DNA of 64,000 bases from Paraspadella gotoi (Eukaryota > Chaetognatha), in the NCBI GenBank assembly GCA_051294375.1, contig CM119265.1, forward strand, positions 6,209,489 through 6,273,488, read 5' to 3'. Positions 55,144 to 64,000 of the stretch are shown piece by piece. How positions within the stretch are numbered: the stretch's first letter is position 1; every line of letters begins with the position of its first letter. A model generated the notes under the pieces. That model had not been told where the DNA came from. It saw only the letters and a program-made list of their open reading frames with translations, and did not search any database. A program made the position numbers and the translations under genes.

Positions 55144-55407
55144 TCACGGTCCAGTGATGCGAAGTTGAAAATTGTCGCGGTCGAATCCGCTCAAGTTCGG
55201 TGGAAATCTCGCAACTGACAGGCACAGAAACCGCTTCCCTTTAAAATGACTTAAGATAGTCTCTTTTACTTTCACAGTTTGATTTTCAAGATTTAAAGTT
55301 GAAAGCACTACGTGACCGTGAATTCCAAAACCCTTAAAAATATGATTTACAGACTTATTCATTACACTTGCTTTCGGCGTTTTTATTGCAATGTTTATGT
55401 AAAGCAA
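55144..55407 (-). CDS. Candidate open frame, unidentified, 87 codons
   Basis: A non-repetitive frame reading MNKSVNHIFKGFGIHGHVVL, then STLNLENQTVKVKETILSHF and PPNLSGFDRDNFQLRITGP to a stop at 55144. It stands out because the sequence is not low complexity. No clear splice sites, poly(A) signal or family were seen. Confidence 0.25.
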   Translation of the reverse strand: MLYINIAIKTPKASVMNKSVNHIFKGFGIHGHVVLSTLNLENQTVKVKETILSHFKGKRFLCLSVARFPPNLSGFDRDNFQLRITGP

Positions 55408-56455
55408 ACCTCATTTTTAAACGACCGAAATTTGCATTGAAAAACACCTGGTAAAATTCATTTTTGTAATCATCTAATTTGCATACGGGATACTTGCATT
55501 GTTTTTTTCAAGTTAATTTCTTTGGGTTTTTTTCTCGCCCCAAAATTTCTCCACCGGTCTTTCCTTCCATCACAATATCTTGTTCCTTCCATTGCCGCCT
55601 CATATTTTATCACACTATCACATTTTCCCGGTCCAGTCCCAGTCTTTTTATTTTCTATCACCACGTCACCGTCTGTCTTCTATTACTCTGTTCTAACTTC
55701 TAATTTCTCAACTGTACATATCTTCCTGTTCCTTTGCTCTTTCACAATATCATTGTCAATCCCTCTTCCATCACTCTGTCAGTGTCACAATTCTCTCGAT
55801 CCTGTGACAGTCTTCCCCTCTTCCATCACGCGTGCGACTTTTCATCTCTGCTCCGTCAATGGACTCGAGCGTTTCGGAACTCATTACCGAACACAAGGCG
55901 GAATTACTTTCGCTTTAGTGACAACCGGAACTGCCGGAGGGTCGGATCTTTCGTCCGGCACGGCCCCCCGGCACAGCCCCCGGTTCGTCTTCGGGCTCAT
56001 CCGTGACACATTATTCACATATCTCACATATCTCACAGTCGGGCTCAACTGCGATTAAGTTTTTATCTCAATGTCTTTAAAGTTTAAACGTTTCTTCATA
56101 AAAATTACAAAAATAACCTATTTGACTATTTAAAAATTTTCAGATTTAAACTAATTATTATACGCTCTTAATTTTTTTATTATTTCATATTACCGTTCTT
56201 TGTCTCACCTTCCTTAATTGCCCGGACTTTCGGTGGCTCCAAATTTCCTTCTAATCCTTCCACAATTCCACATTTCAGTCCCTTTCTTTTTCTCTTTTCT
56301 TCACTTTTCACTTCACATCTGCTTTTCCTTCATTTTCTTCCCTTTCCCTCGCGCCCGACGTAATTCCCGCCGCTTTTGGTCGAAACGACGAAACCGACAA
56401 AACCGACATCAGGACGAAGCCGACCGAAAGTTATGAGCTCAACTTTCTTCTCGTA

Positions 56456-56459
<4 letters not shown>

Positions 56460-56534
<75 letters not shown>
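56460..56534 (+). repeat. (CT)n microsatellite
   Basis: CT dinucleotides. Confidence 0.97.
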
Positions 56535-56538
<4 letters not shown>

Positions 56539-56755
56539 TATCCGTTCTCTTTATTCTTTTCCCATTCTTGTTCGGCGGTTTTGAGGAGTTGTCATCGGAA
56601 AAGCGTCGAGTTGCCATCTGGTTTTCTCTAATGACATCGCCGCCGAATTCAAGGCCCGGACCAACCCTTTTTCTTGGGGGTGAACGAAGCCGATCTGGAA
56701 CGGCTTTCATGGACAAAACCCTCGAGCTTGTTTCAAAGACGCGTGCCAAACTGTA

Positions 56756-56830
56756 GTATAAACTTGGCAGAACCAAAATAAAACAAGCTGTCTTGTCCCG
56801 TGACTCTGGACACTAGACAATGAACAGGCA
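56756..56830 (+). repeat. Dispersed repeat family R1, diverged fragment
   Basis: AGTATAAACTTGGCAGAACC followed by AAACAAGCTGTCTTGTCCCG and ACTCTGGACA keeps the order and spacing of the family core but with many substitutions. Confidence 0.45.
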
Positions 56831-57044
56831 ATAATGGGTTAAGGCATTTTAATGTATATCATTATTGAGATTTTGCTCAGGAAAATTTCTTGCTTCTTTG
56901 CAATATTAAACATCTATTAATCCGTCAACATTGCACTACTCGTCCATCAAAGCCACTGAACCTTTTAAAGACATATTTTTATCCACTAATCTCCTTCTCA
57001 GTTCCCACACCCGAAAGACGCCCGTCGTCTTCTCTTGGCTCTAC

Positions 57045-57230
57045 CCTCTGCTCAATATCGATCTTGGCAAAAACGTCTGTCCAGTCTGACAAGAAACAAG
57101 GAGGGGGGGTGTCTCGTCTGACGCCACCGAATGTTCACTTGTCCGCAATTTAACTGCGTCTCGCTGCTGTTCGGTCACGATTAGAAACGTTTGCGTTGAC
57201 CAATGACCATAGATGGCGTACGTAGAAACT
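57045..57230 (-). CDS. Candidate exon after TTTCTTTTCAG
   Basis: On the minus strand a pyrimidine-rich acceptor is followed by STYAIYGHWSTQTFLIVTEQ, then QRDAVKLRTSEHSVASDETP and a stop near 57041. Complex sequence, no recognised domain. Confidence 0.22.
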
Positions 57231-57261
57231 GAAAAGAAATCCAGGAGAAACTGGTCCAAAT

Positions 57262-58180
57262 TTGAGAGTTACAAACAGTTTCCCTGTTCAGCATTCACCC
57301 TCATGTACGTCGAAAACTCCACCAAAAAAAAAACGATAAGTTTTTTATCCCCAAAAAATAAATTAAATTTTTGAGAAGAGAATAAAACTGAAACTTGAAA
57401 ACGAGAGGAGAGAGAAAAAAGTCGTAGGAAAAGAAAAGAACGAAATTAAACTTCGTAGGAAAAGAAAAAAAGGTAAAAAAAGTAAAAGTCAAAAAAGGAA
57501 AAAAAAGGAAAAGAAAAAGGGAAAAAAATTCAAGAAAGGGAAAAAAAAAGACAAAACCTCGAAGAAATAAAAAAAAAAAAGAAAAAAAAAAAGAGAAGTC
57601 GTTTCGAGTTTCTCTTTAAATTAAGGGCGACAATTTCTCGATTTATTTCACTCGGTTTCGCTCTATAAATTTCGTTCGTGCGTTGGTTTCTGTTCTTTTA
57701 TTTTCTCCCGCCCCATTTTCGTTTGTTCTCCTTCTCTTTTGTTCTCCTCCTACAACCCGCCCCCCCCCGCCCCCCCCTTATTTGCCATTAAGTTTTCTTC
57801 GCGATTACCTTTTAGCCCGAATAGCGCTTAGGCTTTCGTTTGTGCCTGGTTAACTGCCAAGTCCTCCCGTCTTTTATGCATTCAGCGACTCTTCCGAACA
57901 ATTTTCCCCTCGCTTCGTCTCGGTGTCTTTCTTTCCATCAACTTCTATCTTTTCTTCAATCGTCTTTCGGCCCCCCCTTTTTTTATTTTTTTTTTACTTC
58001 TCAACATTTCTCTTTTCGTCTACTTTCAGTCATTCTTTCTTTTTTTGGATTTTTTCCAATACTTACTACTTGGTCCTGCTGTCCCATCATTCTGAAATAG
58101 ACCGACTACTAGGATTTCTCAATTTCATTTCTTGAATCGCCGTGAGTTCTTTTCAGTGACAAATTTTACTTTTAGTTCGC
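57262..58180. other. Purine-rich then T-rich low-complexity DNA
   Basis: 57310-57600 is A/G-rich on the plus strand; 57600-58180 is pyrimidine-rich. No supported gene or RNA. Confidence 0.5.
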
Positions 58181-58181
58181 A

Positions 58182-58213
58182 TTATGAAATTGGTACAACA
58201 AATATGATTATAT
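58182..58213 (+). repeat. Dispersed repeat family R1, short terminal fragment
   Basis: TTATGAAATTGGTACAACAA followed by AT-rich sequence; only the terminal motif is recognisable. Confidence 0.45.
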
Positions 58214-58439
58214 TTTTATATAATTATTATATAATAATTTTAGCCCTTCCTGTACAATTTTTTTTAACATTCTTTGAATTTAAAATTAAACTGCAGAGTT
58301 TTTTCTCAATTTTACTTTTCATTATTTAAATGGTATATACTAAACAGTAAACACTTCTATATCTTTTCATATCCCTTCCGTTGTTCATCCTTCCTCCTTT
58401 TCTCACTCTCTCTTCCTCCAAACAACATTTCTCTCTTTC

Positions 58440-58620
58440 TTCTTCTCTTCTTCCTCCCTTCCTTCCTTCCTCTTTCCTTCCTAACCTCCCCTCTCCTTCC
58501 TTACCTCTCCTTCCTTTCCTTCCTTCATTCCTTCCTTCCTTCCTTCCTTCCTCCTTCCTTCTCCTTCCTTTCCTTCCCTTTTCCCTTCCTTTTCCTCCTC
58601 CTTCTTTCCTATCCGTCCTT
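58440..58620 (+). repeat. (CCTT)n-rich pyrimidine tract
   Basis: TTCC/CCTT units with CT-rich interruptions; long frames across it are repeat artefacts. Confidence 0.9.
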
Positions 58621-58707
58621 CCCTCCACATCAACATCCCGACCTTCTTTCCATTTTCCGCTTGACCCACAAACCGTGGCGTTCTGGATTCGACTCGTTTT
58701 TTTTTTT

Positions 58708-58732
58708 NNNNNNNNNNNNNNNNNNNNNNNNN
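58708..58732. other. Assembly gap, 25 N
   Basis: Both flanks carry an ACTCG(A)TTTTTTTTT motif, as if written twice. Confidence 0.95.
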
Positions 58733-59459
58733 CTGTCCTCCACTCGATTTTTTTTTCTTTCCTTTTGATTTCTCTCTTTACCTTCGCTTTTTTTTTCTCT
58801 GTATTATACTCGTTTTTCCTCCTTTTTCTTTTTCCTTAAGGGGAGGATAAGCGGATTGAATTCAATCGAATAAAAAGAATTGGGGCGGGGTCGATAACTT
58901 CCTTCTGGCCAGGATAAGGTGGGGAGAAGCTTTCTAAATTTAAATATCAGTATTTTATTTTCGTGATATCAGTCACAGGAGGACTCTTCAAGTACTTAAG
59001 AATTTTGAACGACTTAAAAAGAAAGAAATTACAAACATCCGCTAAAAACTCACTGTTAAATTGAATTTCTGGCTAACTCTAAAAAGATATCAGTAATATT
59101 ATGCGCTTTAAAAATTTCCCTTTCTGTTTCTCACTCTCTGTAAATTTCACGTCACTAAGATATTTTTTCTTGGTCGAAGCGTCTCTTTAATGTTTTCCTC
59201 CAAAATTCGTCCAAGCTCATTGTCTCGCGTCAAAAGATCCGCCAAGGCAACAAAAATCTTTAGAAATGGGGAGAATAACCAAGAAACCAAGACCGCAATA
59301 TGCAAATTAGATTATAGAAAGCGATTCTTTTTTACCCTAACTTTTATCTGTTTTTTTTTTTTATCGAGATCTCGATTCAAGATTTAGTGGCGGTTTACTC
59401 AAATTTTCTGTTTCTCCAATAAAGAATTTTCTTTTTAATTGAAGAAACAAAAGTGATGT

Positions 59460-59683
59460 CATGTTTATTTTCAGAATCATTTTATCTCACTCTTTTTCTC
59501 TCTCTCTCCCTTCCACGAACAAATTTCACGACTTATTTGTTTCTCTTTTGTTGAAAGTTTTTGGTCGGTTGCCCCTGGTTACTGAAGACAAGCACAACAC
59601 TCGTGATAAACTTTGTTCCCTCATCAATGAAAGAAAGAAGGAAATTTACGTTGTTGTCGAAGGAGGCAGAGAGAAAGATGGAA

Positions 59684-59727
<44 letters not shown>

Positions 59728-59900
59728 AAACTGGTCTCTTTAATGAGAAATGAGTCGCCAGGATTCTTCGAGACCGGAAAGAGGTCTCGGAAAACGCGAA
59801 TGGAAAATGTTTTTTTGAATTTAGAAAATTGTTTTCAAACAGGAACAGGGTCACCTAGACTGGAGAAAAAATTCTGGGAACGGAATATTTATTCCGTATA
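59460..59900 (+). other. Open reading frame through a (GA)n tract, coding status unclear
   Basis: One frame stays open from 59461 to TAG at 59899-59901, including VFGRLPLVTEDKHNTRDKLC and LINERKKEIYVVVEGG before a GA repeat (59690-59724) that reads Arg-Glu, then LMRNESPGFFETGKRSRKTR. The parts outside the repeat look protein-like, but no domain or splice model is supported. Confidence 0.2.
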
Positions 59901-60302
59901 GAAATGGTCTAAAAATAATTAGGGCCACCGCCAGGACTGAGGGGTCCTGTACACCGCGAAATGGGGCGATGAAGGGAGTCGGCGACCTGCCTTATGAAGA
60001 TGTTTCGTCATCCAACTGAAAAGGGCATGGCAGTCCTTAATTGGTATTGTGCTTAGTGATTATAATATGTCAGTTTTGGGGGACAAGAAATTGGTCAGGA
60101 AAAGAATCCCCAAACCAAGAAGTCTAGAAAATGGGGTTTCAAGGACCGAAAAATGGACACCCTACTGTCTTAAGGGGTCCCCGAAACTGGAAATCGGGTC
60201 CCCCAGTCGACCACAAATAAAGAGTCGCCTCTTGCCTCGACAAACCCACTTTCTTCCGCCTTCAAAAAACGCGACGGAGCGTAACCCTAAAAAAAAAGTC
60301 TC

Positions 60303-60337
<35 letters not shown>

Positions 60338-60654
60338 TACCCTTTCCTTCCTACTCTCTTTCCTTATGCCGTTATGTATTCTCACTCGGAACAGAATTTT
60401 GGGTTTGTTTTCTATGGAATTTGGAAGTTTTATTATTATGGCGCTAATGTAGCGTTCAAGGCCGCGCCCACTTCCGTTTCGGCGTAAACACGAACTGGAT
60501 TTACAAAACATTGCGTCTTTGGCTCCTATCCGGTAAAGTGTGACCTATCACCACTTTAGAACTCCCTGCTACATTAACTGCGTTTGTTTATGATAATAAA
60601 CGCCATATTATAGCACATACTAGTAAAATTAAACTACTAAAACGCGGCTTAGAC

Positions 60655-61010
60655 ATTGTATCTCGTTCATTTTTCGTCAGCAACGAAGATTGTCCTGTCA
60701 GCCGATTTCACTCGTCATCCCTATTTTTTTTTCTTGTCACTCCTCAGTCCTCGCTCAAACCCCGACAACCCCTCCCTCCCTTTGGGGAGGCTCAATCCGG
60801 ATTTGCATTTAAATTTTCACAGAAAAGAATCCATTTTTAATGAAACGAGACAGACAGTATGAACGAAAGCGAGAGACAGAGAGAGAGAGAGAGAAAATAC
60901 GGTTTTCGCAATTTTTAAACTCTCCACAGAAAACTCGCAATCTGTTGCAGTTAGAATAAACCAAAAAAAAAAAAAAAGTTAAAAAACTATTGTGCCTCTC
61001 TCTTCCGGAT
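60655..61010. other. Mixed non-coding sequence
   Basis: Short frames only; a small GA tract at 60876-60894 and a poly-A run near 60962. Nothing assignable. Confidence 0.5.
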
Positions 61011-61011
61011 A

Positions 61012-61052
61012 TCCACCATGGTCAGCCGGATTTGAACCCATTTCATAACTAT
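61012..61052 (-). repeat. B-box-like tRNA-derived fragment
   Basis: The minus strand contains GGGTTCAAATCCGGCTGACC, a good B-box match, but no A box or tRNA 5' half lies upstream. Probably a SINE remnant. Confidence 0.3.
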
Positions 61053-61209
61053 TACTGATTATGATTAATAAATTATTTTTATTACTATACTTCCCCCTAT
61101 TTTTACATCTTCCCCGTTGAAGCTTTTTTTTTTCCTCCTCTAGGTATTACATTAAGTCCCAAAACCTCACTACCTTCTCTTCTCCACCTTCGATCCACCT
61201 GAATCTCAG

Positions 61210-61218
61210 TCACGTGAC
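61210..61218. promoter_or_regulatory. TCACGTGAC E-box (CLEAR/USF-type) motif
   Basis: AGTCACGTGACT, a 12-base palindrome containing CACGTG, about 490 bases upstream of the candidate gene at 61699. The same 9-mer recurs at 23719, 28055, 33117 and 62376. Confidence 0.35.
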
Positions 61219-61698
61219 TCAACCGGATGTTCTGACGCTGAATTTTTTTTTTCTCTCCCGGGATTTTTATCATTTTTTTTCCCTAATTCATAAAGATTCT
61301 TTTTTTTATGACACGGACGCGCGCGCAACGCGGCGTCGGTCGTTGTCGGCCAACGCTGTCTGCCACGGCTTCCGTCACGGTTTCCGTCACGGTTTCAGAT
61401 ATCCACAACGCGATTTGATTAATTCATTCATTGTTGTTCTTTACTGTTCAAGAGTCAGTCAAGGGACACCAGGACGGGAAATGGGCGAAGAAAGAAATAG
61501 ACAACGTATAAAATAAATTAAAAACAAACAACTAATTCGCTACAAAATTAAATCCAGGGATTATATTCTTGGAAGCGACGTCGACGACAACGATGATGAC
61601 GACGACGACAACGACGTCCGGCGCCATTTCGGCTGACTCCAAAAATAAGGGTTCGGTCCGGGGATTTCTCGACGAGGTCAGAGGCCTTTCGCAGCTCC

Positions 61699-61911
61699 AT
61701 GGGGGCCGGGAAAGTTCGTAGGGTCGAAGGGGTCGTCCGGGTCAATAGGTCGATGGACGGGGTTAGTTCGGACCTCGGAGTCACAGGGTAAGTGTCGAGA
61801 ATTCATGACGCCCTAACCGAAGCGTGCTTTGTCCTTCGCGCTTTCTGTCTCTTGTCTTTTGTCGCGGTCTGTATTTTGTTTGTTTGTTTGTTTATTTTTT
61901 GTTTATTCTAG

Positions 61912-61943
<32 letters not shown>

Positions 61944-61976
61944 ACTGTCAGTCTGTCTCTTCTCTCTCTCCTCTCT

Positions 61977-62026
<50 letters not shown>

Positions 62027-62190
62027 TCTCTCTCTCTTTTTTCAGACAGACAGGGACCGAGAGTCGTTCTGTCCGAAAAAAGACGAATAAAAATGTTGTC
62101 GGAAAAATTGTCTGTTTTCTGTTTCCGGACGAATCCGGGCGAGGGCGGAATGAGGCGTGGAGGATTTGGTGGGGCGGTAGAGGTGGTTGA
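61699..62190 (+). CDS. Candidate two-exon small protein gene, unidentified
   Basis: Exon 1, 61699-61787: ATG then MGAGKVRRVEGVVRVNRSMD to a consensus GTAAGT donor, leaving two bases. Exon 2, 62046-62190: after a (CT)n tract and TTTTTTCAG, one base completes the codon and the frame continues QTGTESRSVRKKTNKNVVGK then IVCFLFPDESGRGRNEAWRI to TGA (62188-62190). About 77 residues, basic. The frame is also open upstream of the ATG, so the start is uncertain. No domain recognised; chance agreement cannot be excluded. Confidence 0.3.
61950..62040 (+). repeat. (CT)n microsatellite preceding an AG acceptor
   Basis: CTGT units then CT dinucleotides running directly into TTTTTTCAG. Confidence 0.95.
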
Positions 62191-62375
62191 GCGAGGGTGG
62201 TTGACACGGGGGTGGGGGTGGCGAGAGAGATTTAGGCAATCCGGTTGCGCGCATAAAAATTGGGTTGAGGAGATCGAGTACGAATGTGACACGGGTGGGT
62301 CAGGCTGGGCGAGTATTGCCTTTGTGTTCTGAAGGCGCATTGACTTTCTTTTCACGTTATCGGATTTTCAGATTA

Positions 62376-62384
62376 TCACGTGAC
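62376..62384. promoter_or_regulatory. TCACGTGAC E-box motif
   Basis: ATTATCACGTGACTACTC, between the two convergent candidate genes. Confidence 0.3.
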
Positions 62385-62538
62385 TACTCAAGAAAGAAAA
62401 ACATACACAACAATTGTCCTGTCGCACAATACTTAAGTTTCAGCTGAATATATCTGAAACAGTCCCGTTATGTCTGAAGCAAGTTCGATAATTAGCAAAA
62501 ATTTTATTTCTATTTTATATTAATTGGTGTTTCCTTGT

Positions 62539-62907
62539 TTATCCTTTGGACACGATTCCATCTCCACATTCCGTCTCTCGTTTTAACTTGACCCACGCGT
62601 CGTGATGAATCGCGGGGGATTCACGCCAAATTCCATTATCATGGAATCGCATTGTCGGGGATGTCGCGGACGACCGCTTCGGCGTTGTCGCATCACAGGG
62701 TCGCAGTAGTTGTAGGGCGTTTTGCAGCGACGGTGATCGTGATAGCGATTGAGCGCGGAAATTAGATTTCGTTGGTCGGTTGGGGAGATGCGAATTTGTT
62801 TTGGATGTCGACCGTCGCTTTTGCTTTTGGCAAAGGCGAAGATTGGCGGCGGTTACGTCTCTGAAAAGATCGGCACGGCTCGCCGCCGTTTTGGGCCGTC
62901 TTTGTCG
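62539..62907 (-). CDS. Candidate 3'-terminal coding exon, unidentified
   Basis: An ATTCTCAG acceptor (62908-62909) is followed by an uninterrupted 122-codon frame to TAA (62539-62541). It reads RPKTAASRADLFRDVTAANL, then LCQKQKRRSTSKTNSHLPNR and ends HDAWVKLKRETECGDGIVSK. An AATAAA lies about 40 bases past the stop on the same strand (near 62500), where a poly(A) signal would be expected. Basic and Ser-rich; no domain recognised. The frame length outside low-complexity sequence is unusual for this window. Confidence 0.4.
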   Translation of the reverse strand, partial: RQRRPKTAASRADLFRDVTAANLRLCQKQKRRSTSKTNSHLPNRPTKSNFRAQSLSRSPSLQNALQLLRPCDATTPKRSSATSPTMRFHDNGIWRESPAIHHDAWVKLKRETECGDGIVSKG

Positions 62908-63292
62908 CTGAGAATATGACGACGATTTATTTACGTTTTTTAAATAAGAAATATTTTTAATCTTTAAAAAGCATGAACTAACATTATGATATATACATTT
63001 ATTGAATTGTATGGTTATGCTATTATTATTTGTGACAAAAACCAATAATTTTTAAAAAAAATTGGCGACGACAACCGACGATAATCGTTGGTTTACGATT
63101 AATGAAATTGACTTATAATTTCGTCGAAAGAAAGATGAAAAGACGATTAAATTTGAATTAAAATTCATTCATATTTTAATTCCCCTTATTCTTCGCTTTA
63201 TATTGGACGACGACACTTCTTCCGGGTCGCCATCGAGTTTTCTTTTCAGTGGGAGATTTTGCGTTCATTGAACTTTTCCTTCCCTTACGAGC

Positions 63293-63394
<102 letters not shown>

Positions 63395-63453
63395 TCTCTT
63401 TTCAACTAGCCGAGGATTCTTTTGTCATTTTAAAACTTATGCAAACTATAAAA

Positions 63454-63577
63454 TTATGTTGAACGTCCGCTATCGCCGCCGCATTTTGCTGCTGCCACTA
63501 CCATCATCGCCGCTGCTGAGTGCTGAGCCTTCGCCGCCGCCGCCGCATCAGCCGCGGCTTCAGCCGACCCGATTGTA
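63454..63577 (+). other. CCG/CTG triplet-rich frame
   Basis: GCCGCCGC and CTGCTGCC triplets give a short Leu/Pro/Arg frame (MLNVRYRRRILLLPLPSSPL) to a stop at about 63576. Triplet bias explains the open frame; coding is unproven. Confidence 0.3.
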
Positions 63578-63865
63578 AATTCATCAGCCGTTTTTTTTTC
63601 GGCCATGAAGGCTCGTAACATTAACGTCTTTAATCATTCACACCAGCTTTACTTTCTTTTGGTTATTTCCCTTTTTTTTTATAGTACAACTTATCTCCCA
63701 GTTTTTTGCACTTAAATCTTTTCCTCTTTACGCAAAATAATATAAATTTAAATTCTAATCTCATAAAAATACAGATTTTTAGTTTCCTTTAAAAACTTGA
63801 CGCTGAACGGAGGATGTTAAGAGCAGGATTAGTAGTTGAGCCTTAATATATTTTATATGGGGACT

Positions 63866-63874
63866 GAGAGAGAG

Positions 63875-63932
<58 letters not shown>
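63866..63932 (+). repeat. (GA)n microsatellite
   Basis: GA dinucleotides with one AAGA break. Confidence 0.97.
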
Positions 63933-63934
<2 letters not shown>

Positions 63935-64000
63935 ACTCCTCCTATATTTTAGTTATGCTAATTTCGTTTTTCAGTCTCGACAACAGAAACACGGATTTAA

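Overview
The window reads as nuclear DNA from a metazoan, most likely an invertebrate. It holds one clearly recognisable gene with GT-AG introns, interspersed tRNA-like and TIR-bounded repeats, and an extreme load of (CT)n/(GA)n, (TTTC)n and (GAC)n microsatellites. There are no operons, ribosome-binding sites or bacterial gene density. The exact clade cannot be fixed from sequence alone. The assembly is of mixed quality. There are twelve N runs, six of them exactly 25 bases long and most of those flanked by near-copies of the same sequence. Duplicated blocks differ mainly by single-base and homopolymer indels.

Layout. 1-6600: degenerate telomere-like repeats at 344-433, then microsatellite-rich non-coding DNA. 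6926-10770 (minus strand): a nine-exon group II pyridoxal-phosphate decarboxylase gene of the aromatic amino acid / tyrosine decarboxylase type. All clean exon junctions are phase 0, and a tandemly expanded repeat sits in intron 3. Exon 4 is damaged. The residue aligned with the catalytic loop tyrosine of animal AADC is phenylalanine, which in plant relatives turns the decarboxylase into an aldehyde synthase. 11134-11449: a small element with GTTGCGCCGC terminal inverted repeats. 12480-14436: a 1-kb tandem duplication split by a 25-N gap. 17086-18430 (minus): splice-bounded open exons of an unidentified gene.

18866-33107 is a very large inverted repeat with arms of about 5 kb around a spacer that lacks microsatellites. 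A second inverted segment (26595-27497 against 33107-33985) has its boundary at a related TCACGTGAC-containing sequence. 36650-36960: a G-quadruplex-prone minisatellite. 39060-39390: a tRNA-like SINE next to one end of the TIR family. 40921-50825: a 5-kb tandem duplication. 50945-64000: scattered candidate exons among microsatellites, including a phase-consistent two-exon model at 61699-62190 that converges on a 3' terminal exon candidate at 62539-62907.

Only the decarboxylase gene is a confident coding call. The other coding entries are candidates based on open frames, canonical splice signals and phase agreement, without recognised homology. The large duplications may be real or may be haplotype or gap-filling artefacts.
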